A DNA stretch of 64,000 bases from positions 1 to 64,000 of the forward strand of contig NZ_JAMTCF010000002.1 of the NCBI RefSeq assembly GCF_024171695.1, given 5' to 3'. The notes below the pieces were generated by a model. It was given only the letters and a program-made list of their open reading frames with translations. It ran no database searches and was not told the DNA's origin. This document shows positions 54,201-62,615 of this stretch, piece after piece. Numbering within the stretch: position 1 is the stretch's first letter; each line of letters opens with the position of its first letter. A program made the translations under genes and the position numbers. Source of the stretch: Actinosynnema pretiosum. GTDB lineage: Bacteria > Actinomycetota > Actinomycetes > Mycobacteriales > Pseudonocardiaceae.

Positions 54201-55893
54201 TCGTCTTCGTGTGCACGGCGACTTTTTTAACCCTGGGCACCGGTTTTTTCAAAAGCCCGTAGGTGAGTCAAGTCATTTTGGTGTGCATATTTATGGAAAT
54301 GTGCAAAAGATTAGTTTTTGGCACCTGTCTTGGCTGGTTTCTGTTGAAGCTTTCAGAAAATCTTTCGATCATGACGGTTTTGGCGACCTTCCGGCGATTC
54401 GTCGTAATGGTGGAGAGTTTGACGAGCGTCCGCACAAGAGTCGGGCGGTTTTGGTTGATCTGAATCAGCTCTCGACCTGGCGGCATCTGCTCGATGGGGA
54501 AGGGGGGGCTATCGAGCAGGCGCGATTGCTGTTCCCGGTCAGCGTGGCGGAAGCGTCTGCCATCGGAGCCCTTGCTGGTTATCCATTGCGATTGGGGTCG
54601 TTGGCGCCGCAGATTAGTTCTGGATATAATGAGACCAATGCCAAGAAAGGTAACCTGATCGACTATAATCGTCAAGAAGTCGCCGTCGGGCATGAGTATC
54701 GGCCTGAACGGTGGCGTAGGGTAATCCTTAAGGGAACGCAGTTGAGTGTTGCCACTTCGGTGTTCAAGCGGCACGATGCCAACAGTAACGATCCGTATGG
54801 AGTCGATCTCGTTAGTCTTGCGGCAGACTTCATTCCCGGCACGGAGTATGTGCGGGTGGAGGGGCGAACGCGGGAATACCTTGCGGCGCAGGATCGTTGG
54901 GTCGACCACCGCGCGCTTGCTTGCCTTCGGGCAGATGAGAAGGCGATCGTTCGTGCGCGAAGCCATGTCGCGTCGGTCGAAGGTGTCGAGGAGAGTGAGG
55001 TTGATCCTGACAAGATCGATGCTCTGCTCGCGGCCAGAGCGCGACGGAGGTACGCCACCTTCTACCGGCTCGCGTGGCGATGTATGATCGCGCCTGACAC
55101 TGAGCGATCGCTTTATGCCGCATTGATTCCTCCTGGTGTAACGCATATCGACAATGTGAATAGCCTTGCTGGAATTTCGCTTGAAAGTACGGTTTTGACC
55201 GCAGGTTTTTGGGCCTCATTGCCGGTCGACTACCTTTTGCGTGTAACTGGACGAAGTCACTTGCGAGGAAGTAGCGCAAGGGCTATGCCTGCACCGGCTC
55301 CCGGCCACCCCCTCGCCGCCAGCTTGCTGCTGCGCACCTTGCGTCTGAACTGTCTCACCGACGCCTACGCGAAGCTGTGGGCCGAGCTGCACGACCCCAC
55401 CTGGCAGGGCACCGAACACTGGGCGCGCGACTGGCCTGGCCTCCAGCCGCTCCACGACATCACCCCCACCTGGCAGCTCGATACCCCACTGCGCACCGAA
55501 CGCGCCCGCCGCTCCGCGCTGGTCGAAATCGACGCCCTGGTCGCCGTCTGGCTGGGCATGAGCGCGGACGCCCTCATCGCCGCCTACCGGGGTCGCTTCC
55601 CGGTGCTGCAGAAGTACGAGGCCGTTACCTGGTTCGACGCCGACGGCTGGAAGCTCGCTGGCAACGCCCGCACGATCGGCCAGCGGCAGTCCAAGGAGAC
55701 CTGGAATCAGTTCCAGGCCTACCTCGAAGCCCCCGACACCACCCCCGTCCCCGACGGCTACACCGCACCGTTCCACAAGGCCGACCGCGAAACCGAGATG
55801 CGCGAAGCGCACGCCGTGTTCCAAGCTCGCCTCGACGCCGCCGTGGCACGCGGCGAGTGGGACCCGGTCAAGCAGGAGGTGCCCCAGCCGTGA
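51235..55893 (+). CDS. Eco57I-type adenine-specific DNA methyltransferase, 5'-truncated
   Basis: A 1,552-residue gamma-type N6-adenine methyltransferase of the Eco57I/PglX-like class. ASYYTPESLTEVTVELAL begins the catalytic domain; motif I is EPALGSGAFLNEA (385-397) and motif IV is VGNPPWVRPQW (Asn869-Trp872), the DPPY equivalent. Residues about 915-1,350 correspond to the target-recognition region, encoded by AT-rich DNA. The natural N-terminus is missing: meaningful coding begins upstream of this GTG, at the junction near 51,170, with no start codon. The stop overlaps the helicase start (GTGA). It may modify host DNA, with the downstream helicases acting on unmodified DNA, or be inactive after truncation. 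Confidence 0.8.
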   Translation: MLIPDGESSQPLIDTFLKASSDNAVGVSGELRDGLQRSVEIIANEVLARLDQAGVEPVLLEGPRMPIAKELTRESLRYLYRVLFLLYAEARPELGILPADDSSYEAGYSVARLRALVERDEQLAEEEAKQGFHLFESLDLLFRKVNDGHRPQGSEPEDLSAGAGGEDEHAASEQLLGEDRGLRFEPLRSELFEPKAIRLIGRGVDDPDEEGRKLDLRLRNEALHEVLRLLTMKKGARSGDRGGFISYRNLGINQLGAVYEGLMSYTGIIADEELCEVARGGDPAQGSWLVPAHRQQDYPESTLVTYDEHDARKGHRGPKRYPRGTFVYRLAGRDRETSASYYTPESLTEVTVELALKHLLDQERDADGNTIKTRAAELLKYRICEPALGSGAFLNEAIDQVAEEYLRRRQEELGTSVPTADALTEKQKVKAYVALHNAYGVDLNETGVELAEVSLWLNTMHPGMRAPWFGLHLRRGNSLIGGRRAVYSGEDVASPEKAWLKAKGGLGPTPLPFLKDGEQQELPQDAVHQFLLPSPGWAAITGASEAKALVGDEVAQLVTWRRGVLQRPKRSTAHLNQKTGEPKMEKGKPKVETQSQFTRLRDAARRVEFLWSLVVKRMEISEQAIARRIDVWGADPAEPEYGFLRRPEHAVPKEQVLEDLFNAIDTPYWRLKTVMDAWCALWFWPVDKAALLDGTDEVYEEAVTVDTATVTALLGETPVVAEQVMSRIEQHYVLFNAGPEQMSLADLDTEDRVIKPKNPPKAKAKAPSLRDVIPLKDLDDWLDFLEAMLGTHDVAEDELISQFNNLDELKGFENDLPKFMGMDQGNPEQRFPWLHVVRDVAKRQGFLHWELEFALIFTQGGGFDLQVGNPPWVRPQWNEAAVLAEHEPWFGLEDKASASVKERRRAKLLQDPRTLQYFLDELTNTSGQLSLFGSPQVYPLLVGTRANLYRAFMAQVWAHSSRKGSSGLVHPDTHFTGDREGGLRRAAYFRLRVHGDFFNPGHRFFQKPVGESSHFGVHIYGNVQKISFWHLSWLVSVEAFRKSFDHDGFGDLPAIRRNGGEFDERPHKSRAVLVDLNQLSTWRHLLDGEGGAIEQARLLFPVSVAEASAIGALAGYPLRLGSLAPQISSGYNETNAKKGNLIDYNRQEVAVGHEYRPERWRRVILKGTQLSVATSVFKRHDANSNDPYGVDLVSLAADFIPGTEYVRVEGRTREYLAAQDRWVDHRALACLRADEKAIVRARSHVASVEGVEESEVDPDKIDALLAARARRRYATFYRLAWRCMIAPDTERSLYAALIPPGVTHIDNVNSLAGISLESTVLTAGFWASLPVDYLLRVTGRSHLRGSSARAMPAPAPGHPLAASLLLRTLRLNCLTDAYAKLWAELHDPTWQGTEHWARDWPGLQPLHDITPTWQLDTPLRTERARRSALVEIDALVAVWLGMSADALIAAYRGRFPVLQKYEAVTWFDADGWKLAGNARTIGQRQSKETWNQFQAYLEAPDTTPVPDGYTAPFHKADRETEMREAHAVFQARLDAAVARGEWDPVKQEVPQP
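53960..55290 (+). other. AT-rich mosaic segment in the methyltransferase gene
   Basis: Codons here end often in A or T (runs such as TTTTTTAACCC, AAAGATTAG, TATTTATGG), unlike the C/G-ending codons before and after it. The boundaries are abrupt, and the segment corresponds to the target-recognition region. This is what recombinational replacement of a specificity domain would leave. Confidence 0.8.
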
Positions 55894-58800
55894 GGCCGAC
55901 CCTGGAAGCGCGTGGGCTGAAGGAGAGCCTGCTCCAGTACCTGTCGACCACCTACGCCCTCTCCGACGAGGGCGCCCGTGAGTCGCTGCACCGGTTCCTC
56001 GGCGACGAGACGACCGGCATGTTCCGGGGACCGTTCCTGCGCATCAGGCCGCCCTTCACGCCCGCCGACGACACGTGGCGCGACCTGCTCGACTGGGCCC
56101 CGGAGAACTGGACCCCCTACGCGCACCAGGCCAAGGCCTTCGCCCGGCTCAGCAGCGCCAACGACCACGTCCCGCAGCCGACCCTGATCACCACCGGCAC
56201 CGGTTCCGGCAAGACCGAGGCGTTCCTCTACCCGATCCTCGACCACTGCCTCCGGGCACGGGCCGCTGGCGGTCAGGGGATCAAAGCTGTCCTGCTCTAC
56301 CCGATGAACGCCCTGGCCACCGACCAGGCGCACCGCATCAGCGACCTCCTCGACAACGACAAGACCCTCAACGGCCTCACCGCGGGCCTGTACATCGGCG
56401 ATCGGCCCGCCACCACCCACAACCGGGTGTACACCCGCCGCTCCGACATGTGGGTGTCCCCGCCGGACATCCTCATCACCAACTACAAGATGCTGGACCT
56501 GCTCCTCCAGCGGTCCGCCGACAGCGCCCTGTGGCAGGACGCGGACATCCGCTACGTCGTCGTCGACGAGTTCCACAGCTACGACGGCGCCCAGGGCACC
56601 GACGTCGCGATGCTGCTGCGCAGGCTCGCCGCCGCCGTTGGCTCGCCCGAACCGGACCGACCACTCGGTCCGATGTGCCCGATCGCGACCTCCGCGACCC
56701 TCGCCTCGGGGACCGGACCCGGCGGGGGCGAAGCCCTCGTCAAGGTGGCCACGGAGGTCTTCGGCACCCCGTTCACCGAGGACGCCGTGATCGGCGAGCA
56801 CCGCCAGGGGATCGACGAGTTCATCCCCCCGGACAGCTTCGGGCTGGAGATGCCCGCCCCGTCGCCGGAAGAGCTCGCGGGCCTCATCGACCCCACCCGT
56901 GACGCGGAAGCGTGGGACGACCTCGTCGAAGCGGCCACCGGTAAGCGCGGGCTGGACCCCTTCGAGCTGGGCGCGCAGCTCAAGAAGAGCCCCCTGACCT
57001 ACGCGGTCATGCGCGCGCTCGAAGGCGGTGCCGTCTCCTCCGGTGAAGAGGTCCTGGGGACGATGTGGCGGTACAACGCCCACCACTGGGCCAGGACCAT
57101 CGCGCAGCAGCCCGAGGTCGCCGCGAAGGCCCTCGCCCGGTTCGTCGCCCTGCTCTCGGTTGCCCGCGCACCCGAGTCCACGCCGAGCCACCCCCGTCCG
57201 CTGGTGCACGTCGAGATCCACCAGTGGGCCAGGGCGGTCAGCCGGATCGGTCGGGGCGTCCTGCCCTGGCCGAAGGCCGAGTTCCGCTGGGACACCGCCG
57301 GGACGTCCGACCCGCACAGCGGCGCCCACGCCAGGACGACCCCCGCGACGGCGGCCACCAGCGGACAGGCGCCCAACCTCTTCCTGCCCGCCATCTACTG
57401 CCGCGACTGCGGTCGTTCCGGCTGGGCGGTGTTCTCCCCGGAGAGCGACGACCAGGAAGTCCAGTTCGACTCCCAGAAGATCCGCCGGTCCTCCACCGGT
57501 CAGGACAAGGTCCGGGTGCGCAACCTGATGGCCGCCACCGACCTCGAAGCGCGGGAGGGTTCCGGGACGGGAGCGGTGCCGGTTTCGCGACGCTCGGAGG
57601 CCGACCGGGCACCGCGCGCGCACGAGTCGAGCGGCTTGCTGATGGTTCTCGACGGCCAGTCCGGTCGGCTGCGCCTACCGAACCCGGCGACTGACTACGA
57701 CCCGGAGACCCACGCCCCGAAGCTCCCGGCGGCCGATTCCGCCTTCGTGCTGGTCCTGATGGGAACGACGGCCAACACCGCCGCACGTGAGGACTGGTGC
57801 CCGGCCTGCGGCGAGCGCAACGCCATCCGCTACCTGGGCACCGGCTCCGCCGCGCTCGCCGCCGCCTCGATCACCCAGCTGTTCACCGGCGGCGAGCTGG
57901 ACAAGGAGCAGCGCGAGGACAAGCTGCTGATGTTCAACGACTCGGTGCAGGACGCCGCGCACCGGGCCGGGTTCGTCGCCAGCCGCTCCTACACCTTCTC
58001 GTTGCGCGCCCTGCTGAAGAAGCACCTCTCCGAGGAACGGCCGACCGCGCTCAACGATCTCATCGCGGACGTCGTCGCCCAGACCACCGAACCCGAGGTG
58101 CTGCGGGCCATCGTGCCCACCGACCTGCACGACCTGCGGGGTGTGACCAGACTGCTGACCGGCCAGGGCAGGGGCGGCGACCTGCCGACCTGGCGCCTGA
58201 TCGGCGAGCGCCTGGCGTTCGAGGCGCTGATGGAGTTCGGCTTCCGCTCGCGCAACGGCCGCACCCTGGAGCTGACCCGCACCGCAGCCGCCCACGTCGT
58301 CATCCCGGACCACACCGCCGCCATCGAGCTGGTCAAGGGCATCCACCTCGAACTCGGTCGGGGCGACCTCGCCCCGACCCCCCAGGACGACGCCCGCTAC
58401 CTGGCCTTCCTGCGCGTCTTCCTGGAGCGGCTGCGCACCAGGGGCGCGATCAAGCACCACTGGTTGCGGGGCTACCTCAGCGAGAGCGGCACCAGCCGCT
58501 ACTACGTGTGGGGCGGCCGGGAACCGGGCATGCGCGCGTTCCCCAAGGGGGTCGCCGCGCCGCGCTTCCTGCTCGCGCACCCCAAGAAGGACAGCGAGTT
58601 CGACGTCGCGACGGGACGGCTGTCCTGGTACGAGCGGTGGGCCCAGCGCTGCCTGGAGATCCCGCGCGAGCAGGCCCCGGAGCTGTGGAACCGCCTGCTG
58701 CCCGAACTGGTCGCGGCCGGGCTCCTGGCCGCCGCCACACCGAAGGACAGCACCGCCCGGATCTACGGGTTGCAGCCGGGGAACGTCGCCGCGCAGCTGC

Positions 58801-61800
58801 TCACCGACGACGAGGTGAACCTCGCCTTCGTGCGCTGCCGGACGTGCTCGTGGGAGCAGACCGTGCACCCGTCGCTCCTCGACCAGTGGCGCGACCAGCC
58901 CTGCCCCTCGTACCGGTGCGCCACCGGCAGGCTCGTCGCCGGTGACCGGCTCCCCGAGTCCGTTCGGCACTTCCGCGACCGGGACCACCAGGACGACTAC
59001 TACCGCCACCTCTACCGGAAGGCGGGCACCTACCAGGTCATCACCGCCGAGCACACCGGGATGCTCAAGCGCGCCGAGCGCGAGCGCGTGGAGGCCGACT
59101 TCCGGCAGGGAGACGGGCTCAAGCACCCCAACGTGCTCTCGTGCACGCCGACGCTGGAGATGGGCATCGACATCGGCGACCTGTCCGCCGTGGTGCTCGC
59201 CGCGCTGCCGCACCGCCCCGCCAACTACGCCCAGCAGGTGGGGCGCGCGGGCAGGCGTACCGGCAACGCCTTCCTGCTGACCATCCCCGGCCGCACCCGG
59301 CGCGACCTGTACTTCCTCGACCAGCCGAGGGAGATGATCGCCGGGCAGATCGTGCCGCCGGGCTGTCACCTCTCGGCGTACGAGATCCTGCGCAGGCAGT
59401 ACCTGGCCCACCTGCTCGACCTGGCCGCGCGCGAACGCCTGCCGAGGCCGGACGGCGTGCCGCTGCGCCCCGTCCCGGAGAAGGCCCCCGACCTGTTCGG
59501 ACCGTCGGGCTACCTGGCTGACCTGGTGGAGAGCGCCCTCGAACGGGGCGACCAGCTCGTCGAAGGTTTTCTCGCCCTGTTCCCCACGGGTGTGGGCGAC
59601 GGGGCCAAGCAGGACCTGCGGGACTACGCCACCCGAGGGCTGCGCGGCGCCGTCGAAGAGGCGGAGCGGGAGTGGCGACGCCGGGAGCTGGTGCTCCGGA
59701 ACCGCCTCAAGCTGATCGACGAGGCGCAGGCCACCCTGCACGACTCCGATCCCGAGCACGCCGCCCAGAAGAAGGAACTGGCCGCTGAGCAGCGCGTGGT
59801 CAGGAAGAAGCTGACCGACCACGGCCAGACCCCCGCGCAGAACGCGATGTGCGACCTGGGGCTGCTGCCCAACTACGCGCTGATCGACGCGGTCACCACC
59901 CTCCAGGCCACCCTGTACTCGCCGTTCAAGCAGACGACGCGCGGTGAGAGCGAGGAGAAGGCGAAGCCCACCCCGCCGACCCTGCGCTCCTACGACCGCC
60001 CCCAGCGCTACGCCCTGTCCGAACTGGCCCCCGGCAACACCTTCTACGTCAACGGCTACCGGCACCAGGTCACCGGCATGGAGATCGGCACGGACGTCGA
60101 CCGGCAGTGGCGGGAGTGGCGGTTCTGCCCGGACTGCGGCTACGTGCGCACGGAGAACGCCGCCGCGGACCGGTCGCCCTGCGTCCGCTGCCGCAGCACG
60201 GGCATCGCCGACGACGGCGCCTGCCTGCACAAGGTCGTCGAGCCGACCATCGTCACCTCGCGGGACAAGCGGGAGGACGCCCGCATCAGCGACGACAAGG
60301 ACGACCGGGAACAGCGCTTCTACACGGTCGTCGACGTCGTCGACATCCCCCACGAGGCCATCGAGCCCAACACGTCGTGGCGGCACGAGGAGGAGACCTT
60401 CGGCGTCGACTTCTGCCGCAAGGCCGTCATCCGCCGCGTCAACGTCGGTCCCGCCCGGTTCGACAAGCAGGCCGACGACCGGCTGGCGGGCAACCTCGTG
60501 CGGTTCAGCCCGTTCCACGTGTGCACCGGCTGCGGTGCGACGACGGCCGACGGCAAGCCGGTCTTCGACCACGACACCGACGCCCTCAGCGCCTCGATGG
60601 CGCGTGACCCGAAGCTCAAGCACCACCTGCCGTGGTGCCCGTTGCGCCGGGGCAAGCGCGGCTCCGACGTGCCGCAGGAGCCGTTGTTCCTCGCGCACAC
60701 GCTGCGCACCGAGGCCCTGCGCGTGCTGCTGCCCACGGTGACGGTGCTGGTCGAGGAGAAGATCCACTCCTTCCGGGCCGCCCTGCGCCTGGGCGTGGAC
60801 AAGCACTTCGGCGGCGATCCGCAGCACCTGGACACCACGCTCGCCTCCATGCCGGACCAGGACACCGGGGAGCAGCGGCACTTCCTCGTGCTGTTCGACC
60901 GCATCCCCGGCGGCACCGGGTACCTGCACCGGCTCACCGACCCGAACGCCTTCCGCGCGGTGCTCGACGACGCGCGGCGCGTGCTGCTCAACTGCCCCTG
61001 CAAGGACGAGTCGCGGCGCGCCTGCCACCGCTGCCTGCACCGCCACACCGAGGAGCGCTGGCAGGACACCGTGTCCCGCAAGGAAGCGCTGGCGATCCTC
61101 GGCGACCTCCTGGGCACGCACGACAAGGGAGACACGAAGGCCGACCGCTGGAAGACGGCTTCCGTGCCGAGCACCCAGGGCATCGGGCTCGACGGGCAGA
61201 TCGAGTCCGAGCTGGAGGCCAGGTTCCTCGCCGCCCTGCGCCAGTGGGTCAACCACAAGGACGACGTGGCCTGGGACGAGGACGGCAGGAACAGCGGCTA
61301 CCTCAGGTTCGCCGCACCCGAGAACGTGGTCAGCTGGAGGCTGACCGCCCAGCGGGAAACCGGCCGCACCCGCACCGACTTCACCTTCGAGCGGGTCGAC
61401 GGCCCCAGGCAGCGGGTCACCGCCTACCTCGACGGCTACCGGTACCACGCCACCAGCGAGCACAACCGGATCGCGAGCGACTGCGAGAAGCGCAACGACC
61501 TCCGCGCCTCGGGGCACACCGTCTTCCAGATCACCTGGGACGACGTCGAGCTGTTCGAGGAGCGCGGCACTCGCGCCCGACCGGTGTGGCCCCCCTACCA
61601 GGGAGCGGCGCAGAACCAGGCCAAGGAGGTCTACGGGCAGCTGGGCGGCAGGAGGACCGATCTCGACGAGACCGTCTTCACCAACCCGATGGCCTCCCTG
61701 TTCGCCTACCTGAGGCACCCCGAGCCGCAGCTGTGGGGGCTCCGGTCCACCGCGCTCATGGCGGGACTGCTCGTCGCGGCGGAACCGGTGGTCCAGAACG

Positions 61801-62615
61801 CCAGCCGGGCGGACGTGCGCACCGCGTTGCGGGCCGCGCTCGGTGGGGAACCCGTGACCGCCGGGGCGGGCCGAGGTCCCGTGCACGTTCTGCGCGCTGT
61901 CGACCAGACCGGCTTGCCGATCGTCTGCACGATCGACTTCGAGCGCGGGGACAGCCCGCAGGCGCTGCGCTGGAGCGCCCTCATCCCGCTCGAGGACGAA
62001 GGACCCGCCCTCGACACCGAGGAGCACCGGCTGCGCTGGCGCTCGTGGTTGTACTGGTCCAACCTCGTGCAGTTCCTCGCGCACGTGGGCGGTGACGCCG
62101 TCCAGCTGGCCACCAGCCAGGTCCCGACCTTCCCGCTGGACGTCCTCAAGGTGGTCGGTGGAGCGGGCGAGCTGGACTCCCTCGTGGCCCAGCGCGGTGG
62201 AACGACGCCCACCCGACGTCCCGACAGCCCGGCGAAGCTGGAAGGCGTGCTGGCCCGTGCGCTCCGCGATCGGATCTGGGACGAGGAGATCCTCGACCTC
62301 CTCGAAGAGGACGAGCCGGACTCCGCGCTGACCGAGCTCGCCAAGGTGCTCGCCGACCGGGGCAAGATCGCACCCGTCTACGGCCACGAGCTGGGCGAGC
62401 AGAAGTGGCAGGTCGACTTCGGGTGGCCGGGGCTGAAGGACGGCAGGCCCGGCGTCATCGCAGACAGCCCCGAACCCGAGGACGAGGAAGCGCGCAAGCT
62501 CGGCCAGGCGTACGCGCAGCGAGGGTGGGACGTGCGCACCGCCGAGCAGTGGCTGGACGACCTCGACTCGCTGCTCGACCTGCTCCCCGACGTGGAAGGT
62601 GCCGAACGCCGATGA
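55890..62615 (+). CDS. Giant DEAD/DEAH helicase with DUF1998 and putative nuclease tail
   Basis: A 2,241-residue superfamily 2 helicase resembling the large DUF1998 helicases of Druantia (DruE) and DISARM (DrmA/DrmB). Walker A TGTGSGKT is at 102-109, motif II DEFH at 226-229, SATLASG near 268, and motif VI QVGRAGRRTG near 1,115. Cysteine knuckles occur near 503, 637 and 1,412. DUF1998 has FDRIPGGTGYLHRL (about 1,668) and CPCKDESRRACHRCLH (about 1,707). Residues about 1,765-1,885 look like a PD-(D/E)XK/Vsr-type nuclease (RTDFTFE, VTAYLDGYRYH, KRNDLRASGH, ITWDDV). GTGA overlap with the methyltransferase; ATGA overlap with the next gene. Confidence 0.85.
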   Translation: MRPTLEARGLKESLLQYLSTTYALSDEGARESLHRFLGDETTGMFRGPFLRIRPPFTPADDTWRDLLDWAPENWTPYAHQAKAFARLSSANDHVPQPTLITTGTGSGKTEAFLYPILDHCLRARAAGGQGIKAVLLYPMNALATDQAHRISDLLDNDKTLNGLTAGLYIGDRPATTHNRVYTRRSDMWVSPPDILITNYKMLDLLLQRSADSALWQDADIRYVVVDEFHSYDGAQGTDVAMLLRRLAAAVGSPEPDRPLGPMCPIATSATLASGTGPGGGEALVKVATEVFGTPFTEDAVIGEHRQGIDEFIPPDSFGLEMPAPSPEELAGLIDPTRDAEAWDDLVEAATGKRGLDPFELGAQLKKSPLTYAVMRALEGGAVSSGEEVLGTMWRYNAHHWARTIAQQPEVAAKALARFVALLSVARAPESTPSHPRPLVHVEIHQWARAVSRIGRGVLPWPKAEFRWDTAGTSDPHSGAHARTTPATAATSGQAPNLFLPAIYCRDCGRSGWAVFSPESDDQEVQFDSQKIRRSSTGQDKVRVRNLMAATDLEAREGSGTGAVPVSRRSEADRAPRAHESSGLLMVLDGQSGRLRLPNPATDYDPETHAPKLPAADSAFVLVLMGTTANTAAREDWCPACGERNAIRYLGTGSAALAAASITQLFTGGELDKEQREDKLLMFNDSVQDAAHRAGFVASRSYTFSLRALLKKHLSEERPTALNDLIADVVAQTTEPEVLRAIVPTDLHDLRGVTRLLTGQGRGGDLPTWRLIGERLAFEALMEFGFRSRNGRTLELTRTAAAHVVIPDHTAAIELVKGIHLELGRGDLAPTPQDDARYLAFLRVFLERLRTRGAIKHHWLRGYLSESGTSRYYVWGGREPGMRAFPKGVAAPRFLLAHPKKDSEFDVATGRLSWYERWAQRCLEIPREQAPELWNRLLPELVAAGLLAAATPKDSTARIYGLQPGNVAAQLLTDDEVNLAFVRCRTCSWEQTVHPSLLDQWRDQPCPSYRCATGRLVAGDRLPESVRHFRDRDHQDDYYRHLYRKAGTYQVITAEHTGMLKRAERERVEADFRQGDGLKHPNVLSCTPTLEMGIDIGDLSAVVLAALPHRPANYAQQVGRAGRRTGNAFLLTIPGRTRRDLYFLDQPREMIAGQIVPPGCHLSAYEILRRQYLAHLLDLAARERLPRPDGVPLRPVPEKAPDLFGPSGYLADLVESALERGDQLVEGFLALFPTGVGDGAKQDLRDYATRGLRGAVEEAEREWRRRELVLRNRLKLIDEAQATLHDSDPEHAAQKKELAAEQRVVRKKLTDHGQTPAQNAMCDLGLLPNYALIDAVTTLQATLYSPFKQTTRGESEEKAKPTPPTLRSYDRPQRYALSELAPGNTFYVNGYRHQVTGMEIGTDVDRQWREWRFCPDCGYVRTENAAADRSPCVRCRSTGIADDGACLHKVVEPTIVTSRDKREDARISDDKDDREQRFYTVVDVVDIPHEAIEPNTSWRHEEETFGVDFCRKAVIRRVNVGPARFDKQADDRLAGNLVRFSPFHVCTGCGATTADGKPVFDHDTDALSASMARDPKLKHHLPWCPLRRGKRGSDVPQEPLFLAHTLRTEALRVLLPTVTVLVEEKIHSFRAALRLGVDKHFGGDPQHLDTTLASMPDQDTGEQRHFLVLFDRIPGGTGYLHRLTDPNAFRAVLDDARRVLLNCPCKDESRRACHRCLHRHTEERWQDTVSRKEALAILGDLLGTHDKGDTKADRWKTASVPSTQGIGLDGQIESELEARFLAALRQWVNHKDDVAWDEDGRNSGYLRFAAPENVVSWRLTAQRETGRTRTDFTFERVDGPRQRVTAYLDGYRYHATSEHNRIASDCEKRNDLRASGHTVFQITWDDVELFEERGTRARPVWPPYQGAAQNQAKEVYGQLGGRRTDLDETVFTNPMASLFAYLRHPEPQLWGLRSTALMAGLLVAAEPVVQNASRADVRTALRAALGGEPVTAGAGRGPVHVLRAVDQTGLPIVCTIDFERGDSPQALRWSALIPLEDEGPALDTEEHRLRWRSWLYWSNLVQFLAHVGGDAVQLATSQVPTFPLDVLKVVGGAGELDSLVAQRGGTTPTRRPDSPAKLEGVLARALRDRIWDEEILDLLEEDEPDSALTELAKVLADRGKIAPVYGHELGEQKWQVDFGWPGLKDGRPGVIADSPEPEDEEARKLGQAYAQRGWDVRTAEQWLDDLDSLLDLLPDVEGAERR

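Noticed and set aside
51235-55893. Interpretation of the methyltransferase as an intact gene starting at GTG 51,235
   Set aside because: Coding similarity extends about 70 bases upstream of this GTG without any start codon, and it abuts a truncated radical-SAM gene, so the 5' end has been lost.
57675-62387. A 1,570-codon open frame on the minus strand opposite the giant helicase, and similar long antisense frames opposite glnE (5020-8214) and UPF0182 (27391-30354)
   Set aside because: They are His/Arg/Gln/Val-rich shadows created by GC-rich third positions of the real genes, without ribosome sites or domains.
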